From NCBI GenBank assembly GCA_035697145.1, contig DASSDL010000080.1, forward strand, positions 35,497 to 99,496: DNA of 64,000 nucleotides, given 5' to 3'. How positions within the stretch are numbered: position 1 is the stretch's first letter; every line of letters begins with the position of its first letter. Origin of the DNA: DASQUK01 sp035697145. GTDB lineage: Bacteria > Actinomycetota > Acidimicrobiia > Acidimicrobiales > VFJN01. Position numbers and translations under genes: made by a program. The notes beneath the pieces are model-generated. The model searched no databases, was not told the origin of the DNA, and saw only the letters and a list, made by a program, of their open reading frames with translations. Shown here piece by piece: positions 17,244-23,856 of the stretch.

Positions 17244-17288
17244 GCAAAGGCGCTTTGCGAAGGGCCTTTGCGATGTTAGGGTCACGGT
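17244..17288 (+). promoter_or_regulatory. Promoter and operator repeats of the arsR-like gene
   Basis: GCAAAG-GCG-CTTTGC (17244-17258) is a perfect inverted repeat. CTTTGCGA occurs at 17253-17260 and again at 17266-17273, thirteen bases apart. A promoter can be read as TTGCGA (17255-17260), a 16-base spacer and TAGGGT (17277-17282), the last ending six bases before the GTG at 17289. The repeats therefore cover the -35 and spacer, suggesting autorepression by the ArsR-type protein. Confidence 0.5.
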
Positions 17289-17870
17289 GTGGCTCCTCCG
17301 CCGAGGTTCTACGAGCTGGACGATGCCAGCGTTCAGCTGCTCGCACATCCCTTGCGGTTACGGCTACTGGCCCTCTTGCGGCTCGATGGAGCGTCCACCG
17401 CCACCAGGCTCGCGGAGCGCGTAGGTGAGTCGAGCGGTGTGACCAGCTATCACCTTCGCAAGCTGGCTGACGCCGGCTTTATCGAAGAGGACCCAGGCCG
17501 GGGCACCAAGCGCGACCGCTGGTGGAGGTCGGCGCACGAGGCCACGAAGGTCTCACACGCCGACTTCCTCGGTGACCCGGACGCGCATCGAGCAAGTGTG
17601 AGCGTGCGTCGGGAGATCAACCGCTGGCAGCAGCGGCTCGTCGAGCTGTGGCTGGCCGAGGAGGCCGACTGGGACAAGGCCTGGGTCGACGCCGCAGGAT
17701 CCAGCGACTGGTTGCTGCGGCTCACCCCTGCCCAGACGAAGGCGCTGAACGAGGAGATCCTCGGCGTCGTCCGTCGTTACAACGACAACGAAGCACCCGA
17801 GGACGATCCCGATGCCGAGCGGGTCGTCTGGTTCCAGCACCTCATCCCTGTGAGCGAGCTGCCGTTCTGA
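17289..17870 (+). CDS. ArsR-type winged-helix regulator
   Basis: A 193-residue helix-turn-helix protein. The winged helix lies at about 10-80: VQLLAHPLRLRLLALLRLDG, then recognition helix VTSYHLRKLADAGFIEED and wing GRGTKRDRWWRS. The C-terminal 110 residues are tryptophan-rich helices (WLAEEADWDKAWVDAAGSSDW) seen in helix_turn_helix ArsR-like regulators that sit before MFS transporters. No metal-binding cysteines are present, so a small organic ligand is likely. The stop overlaps the MFS ATG (TGATG). The gene is probably the local repressor of the pair. Confidence 0.87.
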   Translation: MAPPPRFYELDDASVQLLAHPLRLRLLALLRLDGASTATRLAERVGESSGVTSYHLRKLADAGFIEEDPGRGTKRDRWWRSAHEATKVSHADFLGDPDAHRASVSVRREINRWQQRLVELWLAEEADWDKAWVDAAGSSDWLLRLTPAQTKALNEEILGVVRRYNDNEAPEDDPDAERVVWFQHLIPVSELPF

Positions 17871-19132
17871 TGCCGGTCGGCGCCACCGCGCTGCGCCGGC
17901 GTTACGTACTACTCACAGGATTGCGTTGGCTACCGGTCGGCTTCACAACCCCGCTGCTTGTCCTTCTGCAGCTGTCACGTGGCCTGACACTGGGGCAGGT
18001 CGGCATCACGATGGCCTGCTTCGGGGCCACCACGGCGTTGCTCGAGTTGCCGACGGGTGGCTTGGCCGACGCTGTCGGGCGCCGGCCGGTGCTAGTGGCG
18101 TCGTCGGTCCTGGGGATCGTCGTCTTCGGGTTGATGCTCGTGGCCGACGGTCTAGGGCTATGGATCGCGATCAAGCTGTTGGCGGGCGCGGCGCGGGCGC
18201 TCGATTCGGGGCCGCTGGAGGCCTGGTATGTCGACGAAGTACGTCGTCTTGATCCAGGCGCCGACATCCGCCAGGGGTTGTCGCGAGGCCATGCGGTTGA
18301 AGGCGTGGGTCTTGGGTCCTCGGCCGTGGCCGGTGGCTTGCTGCCGGTTGCCTTCGGCGGCAGCTTCAACGCTGCGGTCGTCGCAGCCCTTGCGGCCCAG
18401 TGCCTTCATCTCGCCGGCTTGCTGGTCCTCATGACCGAGCACCGCACGTTCGACCGAGGGGCGCTGGCGAGAGCCACCCTTCAGGTACCGGCAGTCATCC
18501 GAGCCGGGCTAGCGGTCGGGATGGGACGGGGACCGGTCTCCTGGCTGCTGTGCGGCTCGGCGGTCTGGGGTGTGGCACTGGTTGGCATCGAGCTCCTGTG
18601 GCAGCCGCGCTTCACCGACCTTCTCGGCACCCGATCCGAGACCGGGCCCCTAGGGTTCCTCATGGCGGGTGCGTTTCTCGCGGCGGCGGCCGGTTCGGCC
18701 ATGGCGCCACGCCTGGCCCTGCTCGTTGGCGGGGGTACCAGTCACAGCGCCATGGCGTGCACGCTGGCACAGGCGGCGGTCTACATGGCGTTGGCGGCCG
18801 CAGGGTCCTTCGCTATGGCGGCTCCTGCGTTCGTCATCGTGTACCTCCTGAACGGCGCCCGCGGCCCGTTCCACCATGAGCTGCTACACGAACACGTCGC
18901 TGCGGAGCAGCGCACCACGATGTTGTCAGCCGCATCACTGAGCCTGATGGCCGGCGGGTTGGTCACCAGCCTGACTCTGCCCGCCCTCGAAGGGGTGGCA
19001 GGCATCCCGTGGACCTGGGCACTGGTGGCCGCAGTGCTCGCTACCTCGTCGCTGTTGTACCTGTGGATCCCCGATCGTCCGGCGCCAATCGCGCCATTCG
19101 AGCCCGAGCCAGAGCGAGTCGCGGTCGACTGA
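17870..19132 (+). CDS. MFS transporter (drug-efflux type)
   Basis: A 420-residue major facilitator superfamily protein with about twelve hydrophobic segments. The loop 2-3 motif is visible as GGLADAVGRRPVL, and ITMACFGATTALLELPTGG precedes it, typical of the tetracycline/multidrug exporter-like branch. It is translationally coupled to the ArsR-type regulator. Codon use is slightly less G+C-biased than in the flanks (CTA, TCA and TTG codons recur), and exact 20-bp direct repeats bracket the pair, pointing to horizontal gain. The substrate is not predictable. Confidence 0.9.
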   Translation: MPVGATALRRRYVLLTGLRWLPVGFTTPLLVLLQLSRGLTLGQVGITMACFGATTALLELPTGGLADAVGRRPVLVASSVLGIVVFGLMLVADGLGLWIAIKLLAGAARALDSGPLEAWYVDEVRRLDPGADIRQGLSRGHAVEGVGLGSSAVAGGLLPVAFGGSFNAAVVAALAAQCLHLAGLLVLMTEHRTFDRGALARATLQVPAVIRAGLAVGMGRGPVSWLLCGSAVWGVALVGIELLWQPRFTDLLGTRSETGPLGFLMAGAFLAAAAGSAMAPRLALLVGGGTSHSAMACTLAQAAVYMALAAAGSFAMAAPAFVIVYLLNGARGPFHHELLHEHVAAEQRTTMLSAASLSLMAGGLVTSLTLPALEGVAGIPWTWALVAAVLATSSLLYLWIPDRPAPIAPFEPEPERVAVD

Positions 19133-19190
19133 TCTTCACCGAGCAGACCGATGAGCAGCCTCCGCCTCTTCCTGCTCGGCCCGGCGAGCA

Positions 19191-19208
19191 GCCTCCGACG
19201 CCGGAGGC
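19191..19208. terminator. Hairpin between convergent MFS and tetR genes
   Basis: GCCTCCG and CGGAGGC form a perfect 7-bp stem with a 4-base loop, lying between the MFS stop (19132) and the tetR stop (19215). A direct repeat GAGCAGCCTCCG occurs at 19153-19164 and 19186-19197. There is no U-tract, as is common in actinobacteria, so termination is tentative. Confidence 0.35.
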
Positions 19209-19218
19209 CGCGGCTCAG
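19199..19218. repeat. Right copy of the 20-bp direct repeat
   Basis: Identical to 17119-17138. This copy covers the last codon and stop of the tetR gene (its stop is at 19215-19217), so the left copy reads like a duplicated tetR 3' end. Confidence 0.8.
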
Positions 19219-19802
19219 GTGGCCGGCGCCAAGGCGTCCTTCGGCGCCAGCAGGTCCTGCAGCACGGCCTGGACGGCAACGAGGGGTTCGGTCGACCGCT
19301 CGCCCTTGCCGATGACGATCGTGCCCTCGATCGCGGCGATGATCAGGGTCGCTAGGCCATGGGCCTCGGCGGCGGAGCGTCCCTCGGCCTCGAGGGCCTG
19401 GGCGAAGCGATCGATCCACCCCCGCAAGGCCCGTCCTGTGGCCGTGGCCAGGGCCTCGTGGGCGGCGGCCGCATCGAGCGCGACCGTGGCGACCGCGCAC
19501 CCCTCCGCGAAGTCGGTGCGCTGCAAGTGCTCGATGTAGTCGTCGAAGAAGGTGGCGACGGCCTCGCCGACGGTGTCACCCTCCTCGAGCCCCTGCTCGA
19601 GTCGCCGCGTCGCGCGCTCGGCGAAGTAGTCGACGGCGGCGGCCGCCAGCTCCTCCTTGCCGCCCGGGAAGTGGAAGTACATCGAGCCCTTGGGCGCGTG
19701 CGCCTCGGCCATCACCTGGTTGAGCCCGGTCGCTCCGTAACCCTGCTTGCGCAGGAGCCGGCTGGTGGTGCGAACGAGACGGTCACGTGTGTCGGATGCC
19801 AC
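19215..19802 (-). CDS. TetR-family transcriptional repressor
   Basis: A 195-residue regulator. The N-terminal helix-turn-helix reads RDRLVRTTSRLLRKQGYGAT then LNQVMAEAHAPKGSMYFHFP, the classic TetR signature. The C-terminal ligand domain (ATFFDDYIEHL, GCAVATVALDAAAAHEALA) resembles the LmrA/YxaF-type branch. The GTG at 19802 is chosen because it starts just before the first helix and has a TACGCT -10 six bases upstream; a TTG at 19817 is possible. It is divergent from a four-gene operon whose promoter carries two operator-like repeats, so it probably represses itself and that operon. Confidence 0.9.
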   Translation of the reverse strand: MASDTRDRLVRTTSRLLRKQGYGATGLNQVMAEAHAPKGSMYFHFPGGKEELAAAAVDYFAERATRRLEQGLEEGDTVGEAVATFFDDYIEHLQRTDFAEGCAVATVALDAAAAHEALATATGRALRGWIDRFAQALEAEGRSAAEAHGLATLIIAAIEGTIVIGKGERSTEPLVAVQAVLQDLLAPKDALAPAT

Positions 19803-19808
19803 AACACC

Positions 19809-19869
19809 AGCGTACAACTATTGCGACCGGTCTATTGACTATGACGACTGGTCTAGTTACGTTCGATTC
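19809..19869. promoter_or_regulatory. Divergent tetR/GNAT promoters with two operators
   Basis: Two 15-base direct repeats, GACCGGTCTATTGAC (19825-19839) and GACTGGTCTAGTTAC (19846-19860), match at 12 positions and are spaced 21 bases, two helical turns. Each core GACYGGTC is palindromic or nearly so. The rightward promoter reads TTGACT (19835-19840), 17 bases, TACGTT (19858-19863), then six bases to the ATG at 19870. The leftward -10 is TACGCT (complement of 19809-19814), six bases before the tetR GTG. Two TetR dimers on one face would block both directions. Confidence 0.6.
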
Positions 19870-20379
19870 ATGCTGCTACGAGCATCGGAAGCCGGAGACC
19901 TGGAGCCCTTGCGGGCTTTCATCGCTCGCTGCTCTCCCGGGACCCTGTACCGGCGGTTCCACGGCACCGGACCGCAGGCGATCGAGCGGGAGCTCACCCG
20001 AATCGCTTCGCCGGCAGACGACCACCGGTCGTGGGTCGTCGTCGACGGGGGCGAGGTGCGGGGCACGGCCAGCCTGGCGCGCTCCCGTTCCGGCGCGACC
20101 GAGATGGCGCTGCTGGTGGAGGACCGGTGGTTCCGGCGGGGGATCGGGCGGGCGCTTGTCGGTGAGCTCATCACCCACGCGGAGCTCGCCCGGCTCGAGA
20201 CGATCACGGCCTGGATCCAGGCCGACAACGAACGGGCCGTGCGCTTCATCCGGGCGGTGGCTCCCCAGGCGAGCATCCGCTTCGTCGGGGGTGCCGAGCT
20301 CGAGATGCTGATCCCTGTGGCTGCGGCGGTGGAATTGGGCCCGGCCCGCGCCGCGAACCCGACGCGGGAGGCGGCGTGA
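19870..20379 (+). CDS. GNAT-family acetyltransferase
   Basis: A 169-residue GNAT protein. LYRRFHGTG near the N terminus resembles the Pat-like GNAT group found in fused protein acetyltransferases. The acetyl-CoA loop is visible as RWFRRGIGRALVGELI (RRGIGR). The ATG at 19870 sits six bases after a TACGTT -10 within a strong TTGACT promoter. It is the first of four genes joined by four-base overlaps and is followed directly by a cNMP-fold protein. GNAT plus cyclic-nucleotide domain recalls the cAMP-regulated lysine acetyltransferases of actinobacteria, here as separate chains. Confidence 0.85.
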   Translation: MLLRASEAGDLEPLRAFIARCSPGTLYRRFHGTGPQAIERELTRIASPADDHRSWVVVDGGEVRGTASLARSRSGATEMALLVEDRWFRRGIGRALVGELITHAELARLETITAWIQADNERAVRFIRAVAPQASIRFVGGAELEMLIPVAAAVELGPARAANPTREAA

Positions 20380-20810
20380 GGGCCCGGCGCCGGCCGGACG
20401 TGGCGGTCCTGGCCGACGTACCCCCCTTCGACCGTTACGCGCGCAGCTCCCTGGCGCCGCTCATTCCCCACGCCGACCGGTTGCGGGTCGCCGACGGCAC
20501 CGTCGTAGCACGCGAGGGCCATCGTGCCAGGCAGCTCGTCATCGTGGTGGCCGGCGTTCTGCTCGCCACCCGCGGCGGGCGTCCGGTCGGGGCATTGGGC
20601 CCGGGCACCTGGATCGGCGCCGAGGAACTGCTCGCCGACCGGGCTCACGACTGCACGCTGGTGGCGGGCGAGGGGTTGGAGGTGCTCGTGCTGAACGGGC
20701 CCGCCTACCGCTGGGCGGTCCAGACCTTGCCGGGGCTGGCCGACGTGCGGGTGCTAGACCTGCGGCGGGTCGAGGCGGCGCTCGAGCAGCAGGCTACGTT
20801 CACGGGGTGA
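20376..20810 (+). CDS. Cyclic-nucleotide-binding-fold protein
   Basis: A 144-residue single-domain protein with the double-stranded beta-helix pattern of cNMP-binding domains: PLIPHADRLRVADGTVVAREG, LVIVVAGVLLATRGGRP, GALGPGTWIGAEELLADRAH and LEVLVLNGPAYRWAV. The phosphate-binding cassette consensus (GE...L....R.A) is only partly matched by GAEELLADRAH, so cyclic nucleotide binding is uncertain. No DNA-binding domain is attached. GTGA overlap with the upstream GNAT gene implies stoichiometric expression. It may be a regulatory subunit for the acetyltransferase. Confidence 0.72.
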   Translation: MRARRRPDVAVLADVPPFDRYARSSLAPLIPHADRLRVADGTVVAREGHRARQLVIVVAGVLLATRGGRPVGALGPGTWIGAEELLADRAHDCTLVAGEGLEVLVLNGPAYRWAVQTLPGLADVRVLDLRRVEAALEQQATFTG

Positions 20811-21685
20811 CCGAACCAGCCGCCGCCCACGCGGGTACCTCCGAGACCGGGCCGTCACAGGCCGACAAGGCCGCGCAGTTCCTCTCGCTGCACGACGGCC
20901 CGACCCCGCTGCTCATGCCTAACCCCTGGGACGCGGGGTCGGCCAAGCTGCTCGCCTGGCTCGGGTTCGAGGCCCTGGCGACCACCAGCAGCGGGTTCGC
21001 GGCCACCCTTGGGCGGCTGGACGGATCCGTCAGCCGCGAGGAGGCCCTTGCGCATGCGGCTTCGATCGTCGCCGCCACCGACCGGCCCGTGTCGGCCGAC
21101 CTCGAGAACTGCTTCGCCGACGAACCGGACGGCGTCGCCACGACCGTCCGTCTGGCGGTCGACGCGGGGCTGGCCGGGTGCTCTGTCGAGGACTTCAGCC
21201 AGCGGCCCGACGACCCGATCTACGACGCGGGGCTGGCCGCCGAGCGGGTGGCGGCTGCCACCGAGGCTGCCCATGCCGGCCCGGTCCACTTCGTGATCAC
21301 TGCGCGCGCCGAGAACTACATCCGTGGCCGCCGGGACCTCGCCGACACCATCGCCCGGCTGCAGGCCTACCAGGAAGCGGGCGCCGACGTGCTGTTCGCG
21401 CCCGGGCTGAGCGACCTCGATGACGTACGCCAGGTGGTGGCGTCGGTCGACCGGCCGGTCAATGTGCTCCCCTGGCAGGGTGGCCCCACGGTGGCCCAGC
21501 TGGGCGAGGTCGGGGTTCGGCGCATCTCGGTGGGCGGAGCGTTCGCATTCGCCGCGCTGGGCAGTGTGGTCGACGCAGCCCGCGAACTACGCGAGCAGGG
21601 TACCTATGGGTTCCGCGAGCGCTCCCGCGTCGGGCTGACGGCGGTGAGGGACGCGTTCGCCGACACCCAGAGGAGCGCACCATGA
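20807..21685 (+). CDS. Isocitrate lyase/PEP mutase superfamily protein
   Basis: A 292-residue alpha/beta barrel of the PEP mutase/isocitrate lyase superfamily. LLMPNPWDAGSAKLLAWLGFEALATTSSG is the characteristic N-terminal strand region, followed by SVSREE, CSVEDFS and the late VNVLPWQGG and RRISVGG segments. The usual DxDxGYG metal loop is replaced by SADLENCFAD, and the KKCGH catalytic loop of true isocitrate lyases is absent. It is therefore probably a lyase or hydrolase acting on a 2-oxo acid, not a glyoxylate-cycle enzyme. It overlaps both neighbours by four bases. Confidence 0.82.
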   Translation: MTEPAAAHAGTSETGPSQADKAAQFLSLHDGPTPLLMPNPWDAGSAKLLAWLGFEALATTSSGFAATLGRLDGSVSREEALAHAASIVAATDRPVSADLENCFADEPDGVATTVRLAVDAGLAGCSVEDFSQRPDDPIYDAGLAAERVAAATEAAHAGPVHFVITARAENYIRGRRDLADTIARLQAYQEAGADVLFAPGLSDLDDVRQVVASVDRPVNVLPWQGGPTVAQLGEVGVRRISVGGAFAFAALGSVVDAARELREQGTYGFRERSRVGLTAVRDAFADTQRSAP

Positions 21686-22437
21686 CCGGTGGCACGATCG
21701 CGACCGTGGCCATCATCGATGACCTGGAGGCCGAGCAGGAACGGCTCGAGGTGATCCTCGACGGGCTCGACGCGGCCGCCTGGCGATCGCCGTCGGCCGC
21801 CGCGGGTTGGAGCGTGGCCGACGTCGTCCTGCACCTGGCGCAGACCGAGGACGCGGTGGTCGTATCGGTCGCCGGCGGTGACGGCTTCGAACGGCTGCGG
21901 GCGGGGTCGACGGGCGTCGACGACGCCGCGGAGCGGATGGTCCAGGCCGAGCGCGCCGAACCTGCGGTCGTGCTCCAGCGCTGGAAGGCGGGTCGCCGGG
22001 CGGCGCTGGCAGCGCTGCGCGCGGCCGATCCGCAGCAACCGATCCCGTGGGTGGCGACGCGCCTGAAGCCCGCCACGCTGGCAACGACACGCCTGGCCGA
22101 GCACTGGGCGCACGGGCTCGACATCACCGGCCCACTCGAGGTGTCGTTTCCCGACACCGAGCGGCTGCGCCACATCGCCTGGCTGGCGCACGGCACGCTG
22201 CCCTACGCCTTTGCGCTCGCCGGCCAGGAGGCCCACCCCGTGTATTGCGAACTGACCGGGCCGTCGGGCGAGACATGGCGCTACGGCCCGACGGGCGCCG
22301 ACTCGACGATCACGGGCTCGGCCAGTGCGTTCTGCCGGGTCGGGGCGCAACGGCTGGCGCCCCAGGATTCGGGCCTCGTCGCCACGGGGCCCAACGGTGA
22401 GGCCGCGCTGCGGGTCCTGCGCACCTACGCCGGTTGA
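21682..22437 (+). CDS. TIGR03084/DinB-like metal-binding protein
   Basis: A 251-residue protein like the actinobacterial TIGR03084 group, related to mycothiol-dependent maleylpyruvate isomerases and DinB. The N-terminal four-helix bundle has WSVADVVLHLAQTED (metal-ligand His) and LAEHWAHGLDI (two histidines). The C-terminal part (YCELTGPSGETWRYGP and SASAFCRVGAQRL) matches the MDMPI C-terminal SCP-like fold. A mycothiol-dependent enzymatic role is possible but untested. Last gene of the four-gene operon; the ATGA overlap continues the coupling. Confidence 0.78.
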   Translation: MTGGTIATVAIIDDLEAEQERLEVILDGLDAAAWRSPSAAAGWSVADVVLHLAQTEDAVVVSVAGGDGFERLRAGSTGVDDAAERMVQAERAEPAVVLQRWKAGRRAALAALRAADPQQPIPWVATRLKPATLATTRLAEHWAHGLDITGPLEVSFPDTERLRHIAWLAHGTLPYAFALAGQEAHPVYCELTGPSGETWRYGPTGADSTITGSASAFCRVGAQRLAPQDSGLVATGPNGEAALRVLRTYAG

Positions 22438-22455
22438 CACCGACAGGCCAGGCGG

Positions 22456-22929
22456 TCAGAGGCTCAGTGGCTTGATCGGCGCGGCGATGAGCGCCGGGTC
22501 GGAGCGCCAGTCGACGCCGGGAACGTCGACGTAGAGCTCGATCTCGTTGCCGTCGGGGTCCGCGATATAGAGGCTGTGGGTGACCGTGTGGTCGCTGGCG
22601 CCCAGGACGGGCGTCCCGGTCTCCCGCAACCGGTCCAGCGCCTCCCGCAGCTCGTCGTCGGAGTCCCCGACCTTGAGCCCGAAGTGATAGAGGCCCACGC
22701 GGCGGCCTTCCGGCTGCGACGCTGCGTCCGGCCCGACCTCGATGAGCAGCAGCTCGTGATGCGTGCGGCCGGAGGGCGCCGAGAACGCCGCCACCGGGGC
22801 CCGGAGTGGGGAGGACCCGTCGGCGTCGGGCACGATCTGCCGCCAGCCCAGCACATCACGGTAGAAGTGGGCGGAGCGCTCCATGTCGCGCACGTACAGG
22901 ACGATGTGTCCGAGTTCCTTGATCTCCAT
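22456..22929 (-). CDS. VOC-family extradiol dioxygenase-like protein
   Basis: A 157-residue vicinal-oxygen-chelate protein with two beta-alpha-beta-beta-beta modules. Candidate metal ligands are His8 in LGHIVLYV, the histidine in LYHFGLKV and the glutamate in GNEIELYVD, matching the 2-His-1-carboxylate set of catechol dioxygenase-like CatE proteins and glyoxalase I relatives. RSAHFYRDVLGW is a family hallmark. It is 30 bases downstream of the truncated ALDH gene and may belong to that transcript. The substrate is unknown. Confidence 0.85.
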   Translation of the reverse strand: MEIKELGHIVLYVRDMERSAHFYRDVLGWRQIVPDADGSSPLRAPVAAFSAPSGRTHHELLLIEVGPDAASQPEGRRVGLYHFGLKVGDSDDELREALDRLRETGTPVLGASDHTVTHSLYIADPDGNEIELYVDVPGVDWRSDPALIAAPIKPLSL

Positions 22930-22959
22930 GAGAGCCGCTCCTGGTCGCGGGTGGAGCGC

Positions 22960-23856
22960 CTAGATCCCGACCGGGTGCCAGACGGTCTTGGTCTCGAGGA
23001 AGGCGAGCAGGCGGTCGAGGCCGGGGTCGGCGGTCCAGTCCGGCTCGGTGGAGTCGCCCGCGCCCGCTGGCGGTCGCACGACCCGCTTGAGGTTCTCGGC
23101 GGCCGCCGTCTCGAGCTCGGCCGCCAGCTCCGGGTCGCCGATGCCGGTCAGGTCGATGGCGTTGACGTCCATGTGCGAGGCAAGCCACGGGGCAATCTCG
23201 GCGGGGTGCCCGGTGAGGAGGTTGACGACGCCCCCGGGGAGGTCGGACGTGGCCAGCACCTCCGCCAGGGTGATCGCCGGAAGCGGCGCCGACTCCGACG
23301 CCACGACCACGGCCGCGTTGCCGGTGACGATCACGGGCGCCACCACCGACACGAGGCCGAGCAGCGAAGAGCCGGCGGGCGCGACCAGCGCCACCACGCC
23401 GGTGGGCTCGGGAACCGAGAAGTCGAAGTAGGGCCCGGCCACGGGGTTGGACGAGCCTTGCACCTGGTGCACCTTGTCGCTCCAGCCCGCATACCAGACC
23501 CAGCGATCGATGGCCGCGTCGACCACGGCCCGGGCGTCGACCGGTGTCAGGCCCTCGCCGGCGCCAACCTCGTCGACGAACTGCGAGCGCCGGCCCTCGA
23601 GCAGCTCGGCCACCCGATAGAGCACCTGGCCCCGGTTGTAGGCGCTGGCGGCGGACCAGCCCGAGAACGCCTTGCGGGCCGCGACCACCGCGTCGCGGGC
23701 GTCCTTGCGCGACGCCAGCGCGGCGTTGGCGAGGAAGCGCCCCCCGTCGGCCGAACGGATCTCGTAGCTGCGACCCGACTCCGACCGGGGGAAGGCACCG
23801 CCGATGTACAGCTTGTACGTCTTGCGGACTTCCAGTCGGCCGTTCCCGTCAGACAT
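22960..23856 (-). CDS. Truncated aldehyde dehydrogenase homologue, no active-site Cys
   Basis: A 298-residue ALDH-superfamily protein against a usual 480. It aligns with the NAD-binding half: YKLYIGGAFPRSESGRSYE, then VPEPTGVVALVAPAGSSLLG, GNAAVVVASESAPLPA and LPGGVVNLLTGHPAE. It ends soon after the point where the catalytic Glu would lie and lacks the whole catalytic-Cys domain. The PWN motif holding the oxyanion Asn is replaced by VAPAGSS. The 3' flank holds another gene at once, so no broken remainder is present. It overlaps the full ALDH gene by eight bases. It is therefore likely a structural or regulatory partner subunit rather than an enzyme. Confidence 0.82.
   Translation of the reverse strand: MSDGNGRLEVRKTYKLYIGGAFPRSESGRSYEIRSADGGRFLANAALASRKDARDAVVAARKAFSGWSAASAYNRGQVLYRVAELLEGRRSQFVDEVGAGEGLTPVDARAVVDAAIDRWVWYAGWSDKVHQVQGSSNPVAGPYFDFSVPEPTGVVALVAPAGSSLLGLVSVVAPVIVTGNAAVVVASESAPLPAITLAEVLATSDLPGGVVNLLTGHPAEIAPWLASHMDVNAIDLTGIGDPELAAELETAAAENLKRVVRPPAGAGDSTEPDWTADPGLDRLLAFLETKTVWHPVGI

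Noticed and set aside
17119..19218. Composite transposon
   Set aside because: No transposase and no inverted repeats at the direct-repeat edges; only a direct-repeat-bounded cassette is supported.
22960..23856. Short ALDH as a recently frameshifted pseudogene
   Set aside because: No ALDH C-terminal coding is found after the stop; a VOC gene follows within 30 bases, and the active-site Asn is also lost, indicating an established short form.
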